64,000 nt of DNA from positions 124,001 to 188,000 of the forward strand of contig NZ_JAAAUC010000002.1 of NCBI RefSeq assembly GCF_009908165.1, read 5' to 3'. The stretch comes from Frigidibacter albus (GTDB taxonomy: Bacteria; Pseudomonadota; Alphaproteobacteria; Rhodobacterales; Rhodobacteraceae). A program made the position numbers and the translations under genes. Positions 53,094 to 62,730 of the stretch are shown here, piece by piece (within the stretch, counting starts at the first letter, position 1; each line of letters starts with the position of its first letter). The notes beneath the pieces were generated by a model that ran no database searches, was not told the DNA's origin, and worked only from the letters and a program-made list of their open reading frames with translations.

Positions 53094-53297
53094 ATGCAAA
53101 GCACACGTATCCGTCTCACTGGCGCAGTTCTGGCCATCGGCCTTCTGGCGTCCTGCGGGGAGAACGATTTCGAGCGTGCCGCCGTCGGCGCCTCGATCGG
53201 TGGTGTCGGCTCGGCGCTCACCGGCGGCTCTGCCGTCAAGGGCGCGGTCATCGGCGGCGCTGCGGGCGCGCTCTGCGACGACGTCAACCTCTGCTGA
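53094..53297 (+). CDS. Small glycine-zipper lipoprotein (second of a pair)
   Basis: This 67-residue protein has a lipoprotein signal ending in GLLASC and a glycine-zipper body (AAVGASIGGVGSALTGGSAV, then GAVIGGAAGALCDD), ending CDDVNLC. The shared GAxALCDDxxxC end suggests duplication of the gene at 52704. It is followed by a strong terminator and then pccA. Confidence 0.75.
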   Translation: MQSTRIRLTGAVLAIGLLASCGENDFERAAVGASIGGVGSALTGGSAVKGAVIGGAAGALCDDVNLC

Positions 53298-53342
53298 CGC
53301 AGCGCGCCTGACCGGCGCGCGGTTCGCTATCCACCAGTTTCA

Positions 53343-53376
53343 GGCTGCCGGGGCATCACGTCCCGGCGGCCTTTTT
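53343..53376 (+). terminator. Intrinsic terminator before pccA
   Basis: GGCTGCCGGG (53343-53352) pairs with CCCGGCGGCC (53362-53371; one G-U), followed directly by TTTTT. It isolates pccA from the lipoprotein genes, so pccA needs its own promoter in the 50 bases after it or transcription that reads through. Confidence 0.8.
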
Positions 53377-53426
53377 CATGCCTGCGCCCTGCCGGGCGGC
53401 AGCAACGTCACCGCACGGGGAGTGCC

Positions 53427-55427
53427 ATGTTCAAGAAGATCCTGATCGCCAACCGGGGCGAGATTGCCTGCCGCGTCATCAAGACCGCCCGCAAGATGGG
53501 CATCAAGACGGTCGCCGTCTATTCTGATGCGGACCGCAATGCGCTGCATGTGAAGATGGCGGATGAGGCGGTGCATATCGGGGCCTCGCCCGCGGCGCAG
53601 TCCTATATCGTGATCGACAAGATCATGGACGCCGTGCGCCAGACCGGCGCCGAGGCGGTGCATCCGGGCTACGGCTTCCTGAGCGAGAACATGAACTTCG
53701 CGGCCGCTTTGGAAGCAGCTGGCGTCGTGTTCATCGGCCCGCCGTCCCCGGCGATCGAGGCGATGGGCGACAAGATCACCTCGAAGAAGCTGGCGCAGGA
53801 GGCGGGGGTGTCCACCGTGCCGGGCTATATGGGCCTGATCGCGGATGGCGACGAGGCGGTGAAGATTTCGGGCCAGATCGGCTATCCGGTGATGATCAAG
53901 GCCTCGGCCGGCGGTGGCGGCAAGGGGATGCGCATCGCCTGGAGCGAGGGCGAGGTCAAGGAAGGCTTCGAGTCCTCGAAAAACGAGGCGGCGGCGAGCT
54001 TTGGCGATGACCGGATCTTCATCGAGAAGTTCGTGACCCAGCCCCGGCATATCGAGATCCAGGTGCTGGCCGACCAGCATGGCAACTGCGTCTACCTGCA
54101 TGAGCGTGAGTGCAGCATCCAGCGCCGGAACCAGAAGGTCATCGAAGAGGCGCCGAGCCCCTTCCTCGACGAGGCGACCCGCAAGGCGATGGGCGAGCAG
54201 GCCTGCGCGCTGGCGAAGGCGGTGGGCTATACCAGCGCCGGGACGGTGGAGTTCATCGTCGATGGGGCGCGGAATTTCTATTTCCTCGAGATGAACACCC
54301 GTCTGCAGGTGGAACATCCGGTCACCGAGCTGATCACCGGCGTCGATCTGGTCGAACAGATGATCCGCGTGGCGGCCGGCGAGCCGCTGCCGTTCAAGCA
54401 AGAAGACCTCAAGATCAACGGCTGGGCGATGGAAAGCCGGCTCTATGCCGAAGACCCCTATCGCAACTTTCTGCCCTCCATCGGCCGGCTGACCCGCTAT
54501 CGCCCGCCGGTGGAAAGCAGCACGCCCGATGCCGTGGTGCGCAATGATACCGGCGTCTTCGAGGGCGGCGAGATCAGCATGTATTACGACCCGATGATCG
54601 CAAAGCTCTGCACCTGGGCGCCGACGCGCCTCGGGGCCATCGAGGAGATGCGGCTGGCGCTCGACACCTTCGAGGTCGAGGGGATCGGCCACAACCTGCC
54701 CTTCGTCGGCGCGGTGATGGACCATCCGCGGTTTGTCTCGGGCAACATCACCACGGCCTTCATCGCCGAGGAGTACCCCGACGGCTTTCAGGGCGCGACG
54801 CTGACGGAAGGCACCCTGCGCCGCGTGGCCGCCGCCGCCGCCGCGATGCACCGGGTGGCGGAGATCCGGCGCACGCGGATTTCCGGCCGGCTTGGCAACC
54901 ATGAGCGCCATGTCGGCGACGACTGGGTGGTGGCGCTGCAGGGGGAGAGCCATGCGGTGACCATCGCGGCCGACCCTGACGGCGCGACGGTGACCTTCGA
55001 GGATGGCAGCCAGCACCGCGTCACGTCGGATTGGGTGCCGGGGCAAAGCCTCGCGCGGCTGGATGTGGATGGCACGCCGCTGGTGCTGAAGGTCGGCAAG
55101 ATCCCGCAGGGCTTCCGCCTGCGGCTGCGCGGCGCCGACCTCAAGGTGCATGTGCGCAGCCCGCGCCAGGCGGAGCTTGCGGCGCTGATGCCCGAGAAGA
55201 TGCCGCCCGACACCTCGAAATTCCTGCTCTGCCCGATGCCGGGGCTGATCGTGAAGATCAATGTCGCCGAGGGCGATGAGGTGCAGGAAGGGCAGGCGCT
55301 GGCCACGGTCGAGGCGATGAAGATGGAGAACATCCTGCGCGCCGAACGCAAGGGCATCGTCAAGAAGGTCGCCGCCTCGCCAGGCGCGAGCCTGCGGGTG
55401 GACGAAGTGATCATGGAGTTCGAATGA
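53427..55427 (+). CDS. pccA: Propionyl-CoA carboxylase alpha subunit (biotin carboxylase/BCCP)
   Basis: This 666-residue biotin-dependent subunit carboxylates its own biotin using ATP and bicarbonate. The biotin carboxylase domain (residues 1-450) has KKILIANRGEIACRVIKTA, the ATP-grasp loop KASAGGGGKGMRI and EMNTRLQVEHPVTELITG. A BT domain follows, then the C-terminal carrier domain with biotinyl lysine K632 in EAMKMEN. With PccB it forms the alpha6-beta6 enzyme. The next gene starts one base after its stop codon. Confidence 0.96.
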   Translation: MFKKILIANRGEIACRVIKTARKMGIKTVAVYSDADRNALHVKMADEAVHIGASPAAQSYIVIDKIMDAVRQTGAEAVHPGYGFLSENMNFAAALEAAGVVFIGPPSPAIEAMGDKITSKKLAQEAGVSTVPGYMGLIADGDEAVKISGQIGYPVMIKASAGGGGKGMRIAWSEGEVKEGFESSKNEAAASFGDDRIFIEKFVTQPRHIEIQVLADQHGNCVYLHERECSIQRRNQKVIEEAPSPFLDEATRKAMGEQACALAKAVGYTSAGTVEFIVDGARNFYFLEMNTRLQVEHPVTELITGVDLVEQMIRVAAGEPLPFKQEDLKINGWAMESRLYAEDPYRNFLPSIGRLTRYRPPVESSTPDAVVRNDTGVFEGGEISMYYDPMIAKLCTWAPTRLGAIEEMRLALDTFEVEGIGHNLPFVGAVMDHPRFVSGNITTAFIAEEYPDGFQGATLTEGTLRRVAAAAAAMHRVAEIRRTRISGRLGNHERHVGDDWVVALQGESHAVTIAADPDGATVTFEDGSQHRVTSDWVPGQSLARLDVDGTPLVLKVGKIPQGFRLRLRGADLKVHVRSPRQAELAALMPEKMPPDTSKFLLCPMPGLIVKINVAEGDEVQEGQALATVEAMKMENILRAERKGIVKKVAASPGASLRVDEVIMEFE

Positions 55428-55428
55428 C

Positions 55429-56427
55429 ATGACCCCTGCCTTCGACTTCCTGACCGTCACCTTCCGCACCGAGCTGCCGATGTTGCGCCTGCAGGCGCGG
55501 TCGATGGCACGGTTTCTGGATCCGGGCTGCGTGAACCGGATCCTTGTGGTGCTGTGCGATCAGGACGAGGCGGCCTGCGGGCAGGCGGTGGAGGCGATCC
55601 GCGGCGAGTGGGGAGGGCTGGCGGGGAAAGTCGAGATCCTTCCCGCCTCGTCCTTGATGACCACGCGCCCGCGTGGCCCGCTGGCCTGGCTGGAACGCAC
55701 CTGGGTTGCGGGTCCTCGCTGCGCCTGGCGGCCGCTGCGCGACCGGGCCCTGGGGCGCAAGCCCAAGATCTATGGCTGGAAGTCCAATTCGGGCTGGCTG
55801 CTGCAGCAGGCCTGCAAGCTGCTGGCGGCGCGGGTGGCCAGTGGCAGCCATGTCGTGATCCTCGACACCAAGAACTTCTTCTTGCGCCCGGTCGGCGCGG
55901 CGGATTTCGTCGATGCCGAGGGCAGGCCGCGGGTCGAGATGTCCTCGCTGAGCCCCAATATGCGCAAATGGGCGGAGGCCTCTGCCAAGCGGATGCGCTA
56001 TAAACTGCCGGAGGGCGTTGAGATCCCCCTGTCGCTGACGCCGACGGTGCACCGACGCGAGGAGATGGTGGCGGCGGTGGACAAGATCGAGGCGCGGGTC
56101 GGGCTGCTGGAATGCTTCTTCGCCCGGCGCAGCGCGAAATCGACCGAGTTCATGCTGCTCTACGCCGCGATGGAGGGAGGCAGCCCTGGCTGGTTCGCGC
56201 GCTTTGCGCCCTCGCCGAGCCCGGTGGGCCGAGTCATCCGCCCGGAGTTGCTGGATGAGGTCATCGCCAGGTCCGAGACCGAAAACCGCGCGATGATGGC
56301 GCTGCACCGCAAGCATTTCTTCCGTCTGACCGCTGCGCAGAAGGATTCGGTGCTGCGGCTGCTTCAGCGCTGCGGCCTGACAAAGCCCGGCGAGACGGCG
56401 GCCGACATCTTCGGGGAGGACCGCTGA
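55429..56427 (+). CDS. DUF6492-like protein, possible glycosyltransferase-related
   Basis: This 332-residue protein starts right after pccA. It has an N-terminal strand FDFLTVTFRTELPMLRLQARSMARFL, the conserved block KIYGWKSNSGWLLQQACKLLAA and an acidic motif VVILDTKNFFLRP, followed by TPTVHRREEM and TEFMLLYAAME. The D-x-K/N pattern after a hydrophobic strand and the overall layout recall the DUF6492 family, which resembles GT-A type glycosyltransferases. The substrate is unknown, and its link to propionate metabolism is probably only positional. Confidence 0.75.
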   Translation: MTPAFDFLTVTFRTELPMLRLQARSMARFLDPGCVNRILVVLCDQDEAACGQAVEAIRGEWGGLAGKVEILPASSLMTTRPRGPLAWLERTWVAGPRCAWRPLRDRALGRKPKIYGWKSNSGWLLQQACKLLAARVASGSHVVILDTKNFFLRPVGAADFVDAEGRPRVEMSSLSPNMRKWAEASAKRMRYKLPEGVEIPLSLTPTVHRREEMVAAVDKIEARVGLLECFFARRSAKSTEFMLLYAAMEGGSPGWFARFAPSPSPVGRVIRPELLDEVIARSETENRAMMALHRKHFFRLTAAQKDSVLRLLQRCGLTKPGETAADIFGEDR

Positions 56428-56461
56428 TGTGCGGCGCGGCCTTGCACCGGGCCAGTGCCGC

Positions 56462-57004
56462 CTATGGCGTCAGCCGGCGCGTGCGCAGTTCCTCTTGGCG
56501 CAGCGGCATCTTGTCGATGGCGCGGCTGATCTCGCGCACCGTCCAGGGGAAGGGCTTGCGCTGTGCGATCTGGCCGTCCTTGTCCATCAGCACCAGCATG
56601 AAGCCGCGGGGGCGCAGTTTCTGGCGGATCTCGGTCTCGGCCTCGGGGTCGGCGTCGAAGATCACCACGACGTCGCGCATCGCCAGTTCGTCCGGCTGCT
56701 CGGCCAGCATCCGCATCTGGTCGGCGAAGCCGGGGTTGTCGGGGCTGTCGGCAAAGACCAGCACCAGCCGCTTCTGCCACCGGAAGTCGTCGATGCTCAG
56801 CCCCTCGGCCGGCAGCGGTGCAGAGTCGTCCACGGCGGCAGTAGGCGCTTCTGTCGCAGGCTCTGCCGCCGGATCGGCAGGGGCTGCGGTGCTGTCCGCG
56901 GCGATCATGCCGGCGCGGGGCGCAGGGATCTGGTCCTGCGCGGTGGCCGGTTGGGCCAGCAGCGCAAGGGCGAGGGCAGCAAGCGGTGTGAGATAAAGGG
57001 TCAT
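56462..57004 (-). CDS. DUF4174 secreted protein
   Basis: This 180-residue protein has a signal peptide (YLTPLAALALALLAQPATAQD), an Ala/Pro-rich linker, and a C-terminal DUF4174 domain with a thioredoxin-like look: FRWQKRLVLVFADSPDNPGFADQMRML, then VVVIFDADP and GFMLVLMDKDGQIAQRKPFPW. It lacks a CXXC motif. It is transcribed against its neighbours, which separates pccA from scpA. Confidence 0.85.
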   Translation of the reverse strand: MTLYLTPLAALALALLAQPATAQDQIPAPRAGMIAADSTAAPADPAAEPATEAPTAAVDDSAPLPAEGLSIDDFRWQKRLVLVFADSPDNPGFADQMRMLAEQPDELAMRDVVVIFDADPEAETEIRQKLRPRGFMLVLMDKDGQIAQRKPFPWTVREISRAIDKMPLRQEELRTRRLTP

Positions 57005-57113
57005 CCATCCTCCTGTTCCCTTGGATATAGGGGCGCAGGGGCGTGATGGACAGGATTGAAACGCGGTTCTTGCATCAGATGATGTTCGCAGAGCCGGGAA
57101 GAGAGGACATGTC

Positions 57114-59258
57114 ATGACACAGAAGCCTGAAGCCGCCGATCTGGATGCCTGGCGCCAGCTTGCCGCGAAGGAGCTCAAGGGCCGCGACCCGGACACCCTT
57201 GCCTGGGACACGCTGGAGGGGATCGCGGTCAAGCCGCTCTATACCGCTGCCGATGTCGAGGGGCTGCCGCATCTGAACTCGATGCCGGGCCTCGCGCCCT
57301 TCACCCGCGGTGTGCGCGCCACGATGTATGCCGGCCGGCCCTGGACCATTCGCCAATATGCGGGCTTCTCCACCGCCGAGGCGTCGAACGCCTTCTACCG
57401 CAAGGCGCTGGCCGCCGGGCAGCAGGGCGTGTCTGTGGCCTTCGATCTGGCGACGCACCGGGGCTATGACAGCGACCATCCGCGCGTGGTGGGCGATGTC
57501 GGCAAGGCAGGGGTGGCCATCGATAGTGTCGAGGACATGAAGATCCTGTTCGACGGCATCCCGCTGGAAAAGGTCAGCGTTTCGATGACCATGAACGGCG
57601 CGGTGATCCCGATCCTGGCGAATTTCATCGTGACGGGGGAAGAGCAGGGCGTGCCGCGGGCCGAGCTGTCGGGCACGATCCAGAACGACATCCTCAAGGA
57701 ATTCATGGTGCGGAACACCTATATCTATCCGCCCGAACCCTCGATGCGGCTGATCGCCGACATCATCGAATATACCGCCGCCGAGATGCCCAAGTTCAAC
57801 TCCATCTCCATTTCCGGCTATCACATGCAGGAGGCGGGCGCGAACCTGGTGCAGGAGCTGGGGTTCACCCTGGCCGACGGGCGCGAATATGTGCGCGCGG
57901 CGATTGAGCGGGGCATGGATGTCGATGCCTTTGCCGGACGGCTGAGCTTCTTCTTTGCCATCGGCATGAACATCTTCATGGAGGCGGCCAAGCTCAGGGC
58001 GGCGCGGCTGCTGTGGCACCGGATCATGACCGAGTTTGGCGCCAAGAAGCCCGGCAGCCTGATGCTGCGCACCCATTGCCAGACCTCGGGCGTGTCGCTG
58101 CAGGAGGCGGACCCCTACAACAACGTGGTGCGCACGGCATACGAGGCGCTGGCGGCGGCGCTTGGCGGCACCCAGTCGCTGCACACCAATGCGCTCGATG
58201 AGGCGATTGCCCTGCCGACCGAGTTCTCGGCCCGGATCGCGCGCAACACCCAGCTGATCTTGCAGGAGGAGACCGGGATCACCCATGTCGTCGATCCGCT
58301 GGCGGGGTCGTATTACGTCGAAAGCCTGACGGCAGAGCTGGCCGAGAAGGCCTGGGCGCTGATCGAGGAGGTGGAGGAGATGGGCGGCATGACCAAGGCC
58401 GTCGCCACCGGGATGCCCAAGCTGCGGATCGAGGAAAGCGCGGCGCGGCGGCAGGCGGCCATCGACCGCGGCGAGGATGTGATCGTCGGGGTCAACAAGT
58501 ATCGCCTCGCCAAGGAAGACCCGATCGACATCCTCGACGTGGACAACGTGGCGGTGCGCGTCTCGCAGGTGGCGCGGCTGGAGCAGATCCGCGCGACCCG
58601 GGACGAGGCCGCCTGCTCGGCCGCACTGGCCGAGATCGAGCGGCGGGCGGCCGAGGGGGGCAACCTGCTGGAAGCCGCCGTGGCAGCGGCCCGGGCGCGG
58701 GCGAGCGTGGGAGAGATTTCGATGGCGATGGAGAACGTGTTCGGCCGGCACCGCGCCGAGGTGAAGACGCTCGCGGGCGTCTATGGCGCCGCCTATGACG
58801 GCGACGAGGGCTTTGCCGCGATCCAGGCGGATGTGGAGGCCTTTGCCGAGGAAGAGGGCCGCCGCCCGCGGATGCTGGTGGTGAAGATGGGGCAGGACGG
58901 GCATGACCGCGGCGCCAAGGTGATCGCCACCGCCTTCGCCGATATCGGCTTTGACGTGGACGTGGGCCCGCTGTTCCAGACGCCGGAAGAGGCGGCGCAG
59001 GACGCGGTGGACAACGACGTGCATGTGATCGGCATCTCCAGCCAGGCCGCGGGCCACAAGACGCTGGCGCCGAAGCTGGTCGAGGCGCTGCAGGCGGCGG
59101 GGGCAGGGGACATCCTGGTGATCTGCGGCGGGGTCATTCCGCAGCAGGATTACCAGTATCTCTATGACCGCGGCGTCAAGGCGATCTTCGGGCCGGGGAC
59201 CAATATCCCCTCGGCGGCGAAGGATATCCTGAAGCTGATCCGCGCCGCGCGGAAGTAG
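57114..59258 (+). CDS. scpA: Methylmalonyl-CoA mutase
   Basis: This 714-residue adenosylcobalamin enzyme interconverts methylmalonyl-CoA and succinyl-CoA, completing propionyl-CoA assimilation after PccAB and an epimerase encoded elsewhere. The N-terminal TIM barrel contains [20 protein letters not shown] and [19 protein letters not shown]. The C-terminal cobalamin domain has [21 protein letters not shown] with the cobalt-ligating H597. No B12 riboswitch was seen upstream. A terminator follows. Confidence 0.97.
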   Translation: MTQKPEAADLDAWRQLAAKELKGRDPDTLAWDTLEGIAVKPLYTAADVEGLPHLNSMPGLAPFTRGVRATMYAGRPWTIRQYAGFSTAEASNAFYRKALAAGQQGVSVAFDLATHRGYDSDHPRVVGDVGKAGVAIDSVEDMKILFDGIPLEKVSVSMTMNGAVIPILANFIVTGEEQGVPRAELSGTIQNDILKEFMVRNTYIYPPEPSMRLIADIIEYTAAEMPKFNSISISGYHMQEAGANLVQELGFTLADGREYVRAAIERGMDVDAFAGRLSFFFAIGMNIFMEAAKLRAARLLWHRIMTEFGAKKPGSLMLRTHCQTSGVSLQEADPYNNVVRTAYEALAAALGGTQSLHTNALDEAIALPTEFSARIARNTQLILQEETGITHVVDPLAGSYYVESLTAELAEKAWALIEEVEEMGGMTKAVATGMPKLRIEESAARRQAAIDRGEDVIVGVNKYRLAKEDPIDILDVDNVAVRVSQVARLEQIRATRDEAACSAALAEIERRAAEGGNLLEAAVAAARARASVGEISMAMENVFGRHRAEVKTLAGVYGAAYDGDEGFAAIQADVEAFAEEEGRRPRMLVVKMGQDGHDRGAKVIATAFADIGFDVDVGPLFQTPEEAAQDAVDNDVHVIGISSQAAGHKTLAPKLVEALQAAGAGDILVICGGVIPQQDYQYLYDRGVKAIFGPGTNIPSAAKDILKLIRAARK

Positions 59259-59281
59259 GGCCTGTCCCCTCCGGAACGACA

Positions 59282-59309
59282 AAAGGCGCCGCGGGATGCG
59301 GCGCCCTTT
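59282..59309 (+). terminator. scpA terminator
   Basis: AAAGGCGCCGC (59282-59292) pairs with GCGGCGCC (59298-59305) followed by CTTTG. The stem is 8 bp with a 5-base loop and lies 24 bases after the scpA stop. Confidence 0.75.
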
Positions 59310-59484
59310 GTGTTTGTGAAGGCCTCAGGGGATGACCGGGCTTTCCGCCTGATCCGTATGCGCCTTCCGGTCATCGGCCCTGCGATGCAGAGGTACCGGC
59401 TGTCGTGTCGTCCCTTCCGTGAACCCCACTGGGGACTTGCGGTCGCCGATGCCGCATTTATGCTGGTGCGAAAGGGGTTTGCCG

Positions 59485-60093
59485 ATGCTGGAGCTTGATC
59501 ATCTTGCCGTGACCGCGCCCTCGCTCGAAGAAGGGGTTGCGGCGATTGAATCGGCGCTTGGCGTGGCGCTGGCGCCCGGCGGGCGCCATGCGCATATGGG
59601 CACCTGGAACCGGCTTCTCTCGCTGGGGCCGGGGCTCTATCTCGAGGTGATCGCCCCCGATCCTGCCGCCCCGCGCCCGGCCTGGCCGCGCTGGTTCGGG
59701 CTCGACACCCGCGCCTCGGTGCGGCTGACCAACTGGGTGGCGCGCACGGGGGATCTGGAGGCGGCGCTGGCCACGGCGCCGGCGGGGGCAGGGGCGGCGG
59801 TGGACCTTGACCGCGCCGATCTGCGCTGGCGGATGGGGATCCCGGCCAGCGGCCTGCTGCCCTATGACGACTGCTTCCCGGCGCTGATCCAGTGGCAGTC
59901 GGGCGGCCATCCGTCGGAACGCCTGCCCGATGCCGGCTGTCGGCTGCGGCGGCTGGTGATCGGCCATCCGCAGGCCGCCGAGATGTCGGGGCTGCTGGCG
60001 CTGGCCGATCCGCGGCTGGTGCTGGTGGTGGATGGCACCGTGGGACTGACAGCAGAGATTGAAACCCCGTCCGGAGTGAAAGTGCTGCAATGA
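59485..60093 (+). CDS. VOC/glyoxalase-like protein
   Basis: This 202-residue protein has a glyoxalase-like (VOC) N-terminus, LELDHLAVTAPSLEEGVAAIESALG, followed by GRHAHMGTWNRLLSLGPGLYLEVIAPDP. The long spacer and second half fit the 'glyoxalase-like domain' group and not methylmalonyl-CoA epimerase, which is shorter, so it should not be taken as the missing epimerase. The start at 59485 has a ribosome site (aaagggg). Its stop overlaps the next gene by 4 bases. Confidence 0.82.
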   Translation: MLELDHLAVTAPSLEEGVAAIESALGVALAPGGRHAHMGTWNRLLSLGPGLYLEVIAPDPAAPRPAWPRWFGLDTRASVRLTNWVARTGDLEAALATAPAGAGAAVDLDRADLRWRMGIPASGLLPYDDCFPALIQWQSGGHPSERLPDAGCRLRRLVIGHPQAAEMSGLLALADPRLVLVVDGTVGLTAEIETPSGVKVLQ

Positions 60094-60626
60094 CCGCCCC
60101 CGCCGCGGAGACCGTCCGCGTTCCCGACTCGGCCCCGATGGTGCGCCCGGCGCGCCCGGGCGACATTCCCGCGATCCTCGGGTTCTGGAACCCCATCGTC
60201 CGCGAAACGACGGTGACCTTCGCCAGCGACGAGAAGACCGAGGCCGGGTTGCTGGCGACCTTCGCCGAGCGGCGGGCGGGCGGGCATGAGTTCTTCGTGG
60301 CCGAGGATGCCGCGGGACGGGTGATCGGCCTGGCCACCTACGCCCAGTTCCGCGGCGGCAACGGCTATGCCCGCGCGATGGAGCACACCATCATCCTGGC
60401 GCCAGAGGCGCGGGGCCGCGGTGCGGGGCGCGCTCTGATGGCGGCGGTGGAGGACCATGCCCGCGCGGGCGGCGCCCATTCGATGATCGCCGGGGTCTCG
60501 GCCGAGAATGACGCCGGCATCGCCTTCCACGCGGCGGTCGGCTACCCCGAGGTGGCGCGGATCCCCGAGGTCGGGTTCAAGTTCGGCCGCTGGCTGGATC
60601 TGGTGATCATGCAGAAGATGCTGTGA
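60090..60626 (+). CDS. GNAT N-acetyltransferase (phosphinothricin acetyltransferase-like)
   Basis: This 178-residue GNAT enzyme has the acetyl-CoA binding loop APEARGRGAGRALMAAVEDHAR and the Bar/Pat-like N-terminus VRPARPGDIPAILGFWNPIVRETTVTFASDEKT, with AENDAGIAFHAAVGYPEVARIPEVGFKFGRW near the end. Members of this group acetylate amino acids such as methionine sulfoximine or phosphinothricin. The true substrate cannot be assigned. Confidence 0.88.
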   Translation: MTAPAAETVRVPDSAPMVRPARPGDIPAILGFWNPIVRETTVTFASDEKTEAGLLATFAERRAGGHEFFVAEDAAGRVIGLATYAQFRGGNGYARAMEHTIILAPEARGRGAGRALMAAVEDHARAGGAHSMIAGVSAENDAGIAFHAAVGYPEVARIPEVGFKFGRWLDLVIMQKML

Positions 60627-60647
60627 GGCAATCTGGGCGTGCAGTAA

Positions 60648-60813
60648 CAGAGGGCTGCGCCTGTCCGCCGGGTGGGCGCTGCAACGCTCGTTCTAGGCAC
60701 TTTATGGTGCGGCGTAACTCCACCGGATTTCTAGGCACGACGGTGGGGCGCGCCCGCCCGAGGGGGCGGACGGGCGCGGCCCGGCGGCGCTAAAGCGCCT
60801 TGTTCCGGGCAAG
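60648..60813 (+). repeat. 165-bp structured intergenic repeat, copy 2
   Basis: This is the second copy of the repeat at 45391-45555, in the same orientation, 22 bases after the GNAT stop codon. Hairpin A (60749-60778) has stem CGCGCCCG/CGGGCGCG. Its outer pair is C-G where copy 1 has A-T, so base pairing is kept through a double change. Hairpin B (60779-60810) is identical to copy 1. A further cggcgactttcgttctagcg block after the repeat (about 60835-60854) echoes the CTAG-containing motif. Confidence 0.8.
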
Positions 60814-60928
60814 GAAGGAAGGAACGAACTCCAGCGGCGACTTTCGTTCTAGCGAGAAATTTCCTCCAACCCTCCCCCGGCTCCCATGACGCGCTGACAC
60901 GGCGCTGCACTGCGGCTATGATACCCCC

Positions 60929-61621
60929 ATGTCGATCTGGACCCGCATCTCCGACGCGCTGTCGGCCCTCGCCAATGGCGAAGGGCTGTCGGCGGTTCTG
61001 GACCGGCTCTGGGGCGGCGCAACGCCCCCGGAACGCTCTGTCGCCTTTACAATCGCGGTGATCGCGCTTGGCGCGAAGATGGCCAAGGCCGATGGCATGG
61101 TGACGCGGGACGAGGTCGCGGCCTTCCGCCGGGTGTTCACCATCCCCGAATCGGAGACGGCCCATGCCGCGCGCGTCTTCAACCTCGCGCGGCAGGATGT
61201 GGCGGGCTTCGACGCCTGGGCGGCCAAGATCGCGCGGATGTTCGGCCCCGGCGCGCCGGCGCTGAAGGATCTGATGGAGGGCCTCTTTCACATTGCCGTG
61301 TCGGATGGCGGCTATCATCCGGCCGAGGATGCGTTCCTGGCCGAGGTGGCGCGGATCTTCGGGCTGGATGAGCGCTGCTTCCGCTCGCTGCGCGCGCGGC
61401 ATGTCGAAGGGGCGGAGCGCGACCCGTGGGAGGTGCTGGGGCTTGACCAAGGCGCGACCAAGGCCGAGGCGCGGGCCGCCTGGCGCGCGGCGGTGCGCGA
61501 CAGCCATCCTGACCGGCTGGTGGCGCGGGGCCTGCCCGAGGAGGCGGTGAAGCTGGCAGAGGCGCGGATGGTGGCGATCAACCGCGCCTGGGAGGAGATC
61601 AGCGGCAAGCGCGCCGCCTGA
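60929..61621 (+). CDS. TerB-like/J-domain (DjlA-type) protein
   Basis: This 230-residue protein joins an N-terminal TerB-like helical domain (AVIALGAKMAKADGMVTRDEVAAFRRVFTI and VSDGGYHPAEDAFLAEVARIFGL, with acidic metal-binding-like loops) to a C-terminal J domain (DPWEVLGLDQGATKAEARAAWRAAVRDSHPDRL) with the HPD triad. The order matches DjlA, but it lacks the N-terminal membrane helix, so it is probably cytoplasmic. It should stimulate DnaK. Confidence 0.92.
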   Translation: MSIWTRISDALSALANGEGLSAVLDRLWGGATPPERSVAFTIAVIALGAKMAKADGMVTRDEVAAFRRVFTIPESETAHAARVFNLARQDVAGFDAWAAKIARMFGPGAPALKDLMEGLFHIAVSDGGYHPAEDAFLAEVARIFGLDERCFRSLRARHVEGAERDPWEVLGLDQGATKAEARAAWRAAVRDSHPDRLVARGLPEEAVKLAEARMVAINRAWEEISGKRAA

Positions 61622-61661
61622 CGGGGTCGGTTTGCGCGCAAGGCGCGCGGGAGGAGGCCAG

Positions 61662-62693
61662 ATGCGGATCGCGACCTACAATGTCGAATGGTTCGCCAAC
61701 CTCTTCGACGTGCAGGGCAGGATGCTGGCCGATGGCGGCTGGTCGGCGCGCCACAATGTCACCCGGGCGGATCAGCTGGAGGCGCTCGGGCTCGTCTTCA
61801 CCGCGATGGATGCCGATGCGGTGCTGATCGTCGAGGCGCCCGACACCAATCGCCGCCGCAGCACGGTGGCGATGCTGGAGGCCTTTGCCGCCCAGTTCGA
61901 GCTCCGCTGCCGCAAGGCGGTGATCGGCTTCGTCAACGGTACCCAGCAGGAGCTGGCGCTGATGTATGATCCGGACCGCCTGACCGCCCGCCATGACCCG
62001 ATGGGCGAGACCGGCGCGCCGGAGGCCGGCTTTGCCGCCCCGCGCTTCGATGGCAGCTACCGGATCGACCTCGATATCGACGCGACGCTGGACACGGTGC
62101 GCTTTTCCAAGCCTCCCTTGGAACTGGCCCTGCAGACCACGGCGGGCACCGACCTGCGGCTGATCGGGGTGCATGTGAAGTCCAAGGCCCCGCATGGCGC
62201 CGATACCCCCGAAAAGGTGATGCGGCTGGCGATCCAGAACCGGCGCAAGCAGCTGGCCGAATGCATCTGGCTGCGCCAACGGGTGGTGGAACATCTGACC
62301 GCCTGCGAGAACCTGATCGTGCTGGGGGATTTCAACGACGGCCCTGGCCTTGATGAATACGAAAAGCTGTTCGGCCGCTCGGGGGTGGAGATCGTGCTGG
62401 GGGAGGACGCGCCCGCGGATCTGCGCCTGCATGACCCCCATGCCCGCCTGCGCTCTGCCCATGCCACTGCGGCGGGGCCGGCCTCGGCGCGGTTCTATCT
62501 GGATGCCGAGGGGCAGTATTTCTCGGCGATGCTGGATTTCGTGATGATCTCTCCCTCGTTGCTGAGCCGGCACCCGAAGTGGCGGATCTGGCACCCGTTC
62601 GACGACCCGGCGATCTACAAGGTTCCGGAGCTGCGCGAAGCCTTGCTGACCGCCTCGGATCACTACCCCGTGACGCTGGACATTGATCTGTGA
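61662..62693 (+). CDS. Endonuclease/exonuclease/phosphatase family protein
   Basis: This 343-residue protein has the EEP fold: MRIATYNVEWFANLFD at the start (metal-binding Asn), ADAVLIVEAPDTN (catalytic Glu), LRLIGVHVKSKAP, ENLIVLGDFNDGPGLDEYE (Asp/Asn pair), and the C-terminal ASDHYPVTLDIDL with the catalytic His. The start ATG at 61662 follows gaggagg. No signal peptide is seen, so a cytoplasmic nuclease or phosphoesterase is likely. Confidence 0.9.
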   Translation: MRIATYNVEWFANLFDVQGRMLADGGWSARHNVTRADQLEALGLVFTAMDADAVLIVEAPDTNRRRSTVAMLEAFAAQFELRCRKAVIGFVNGTQQELALMYDPDRLTARHDPMGETGAPEAGFAAPRFDGSYRIDLDIDATLDTVRFSKPPLELALQTTAGTDLRLIGVHVKSKAPHGADTPEKVMRLAIQNRRKQLAECIWLRQRVVEHLTACENLIVLGDFNDGPGLDEYEKLFGRSGVEIVLGEDAPADLRLHDPHARLRSAHATAAGPASARFYLDAEGQYFSAMLDFVMISPSLLSRHPKWRIWHPFDDPAIYKVPELREALLTASDHYPVTLDIDL

Positions 62694-62730
62694 CCTACCG
62701 GGCTACCCCGGATTGGCATAGGATGGCCCC

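Noticed and set aside
59485-60093. VOC protein as the missing methylmalonyl-CoA epimerase
   Set aside because: Its length and second-half sequence fit a different glyoxalase-like group, and it is separated from scpA by a terminator.
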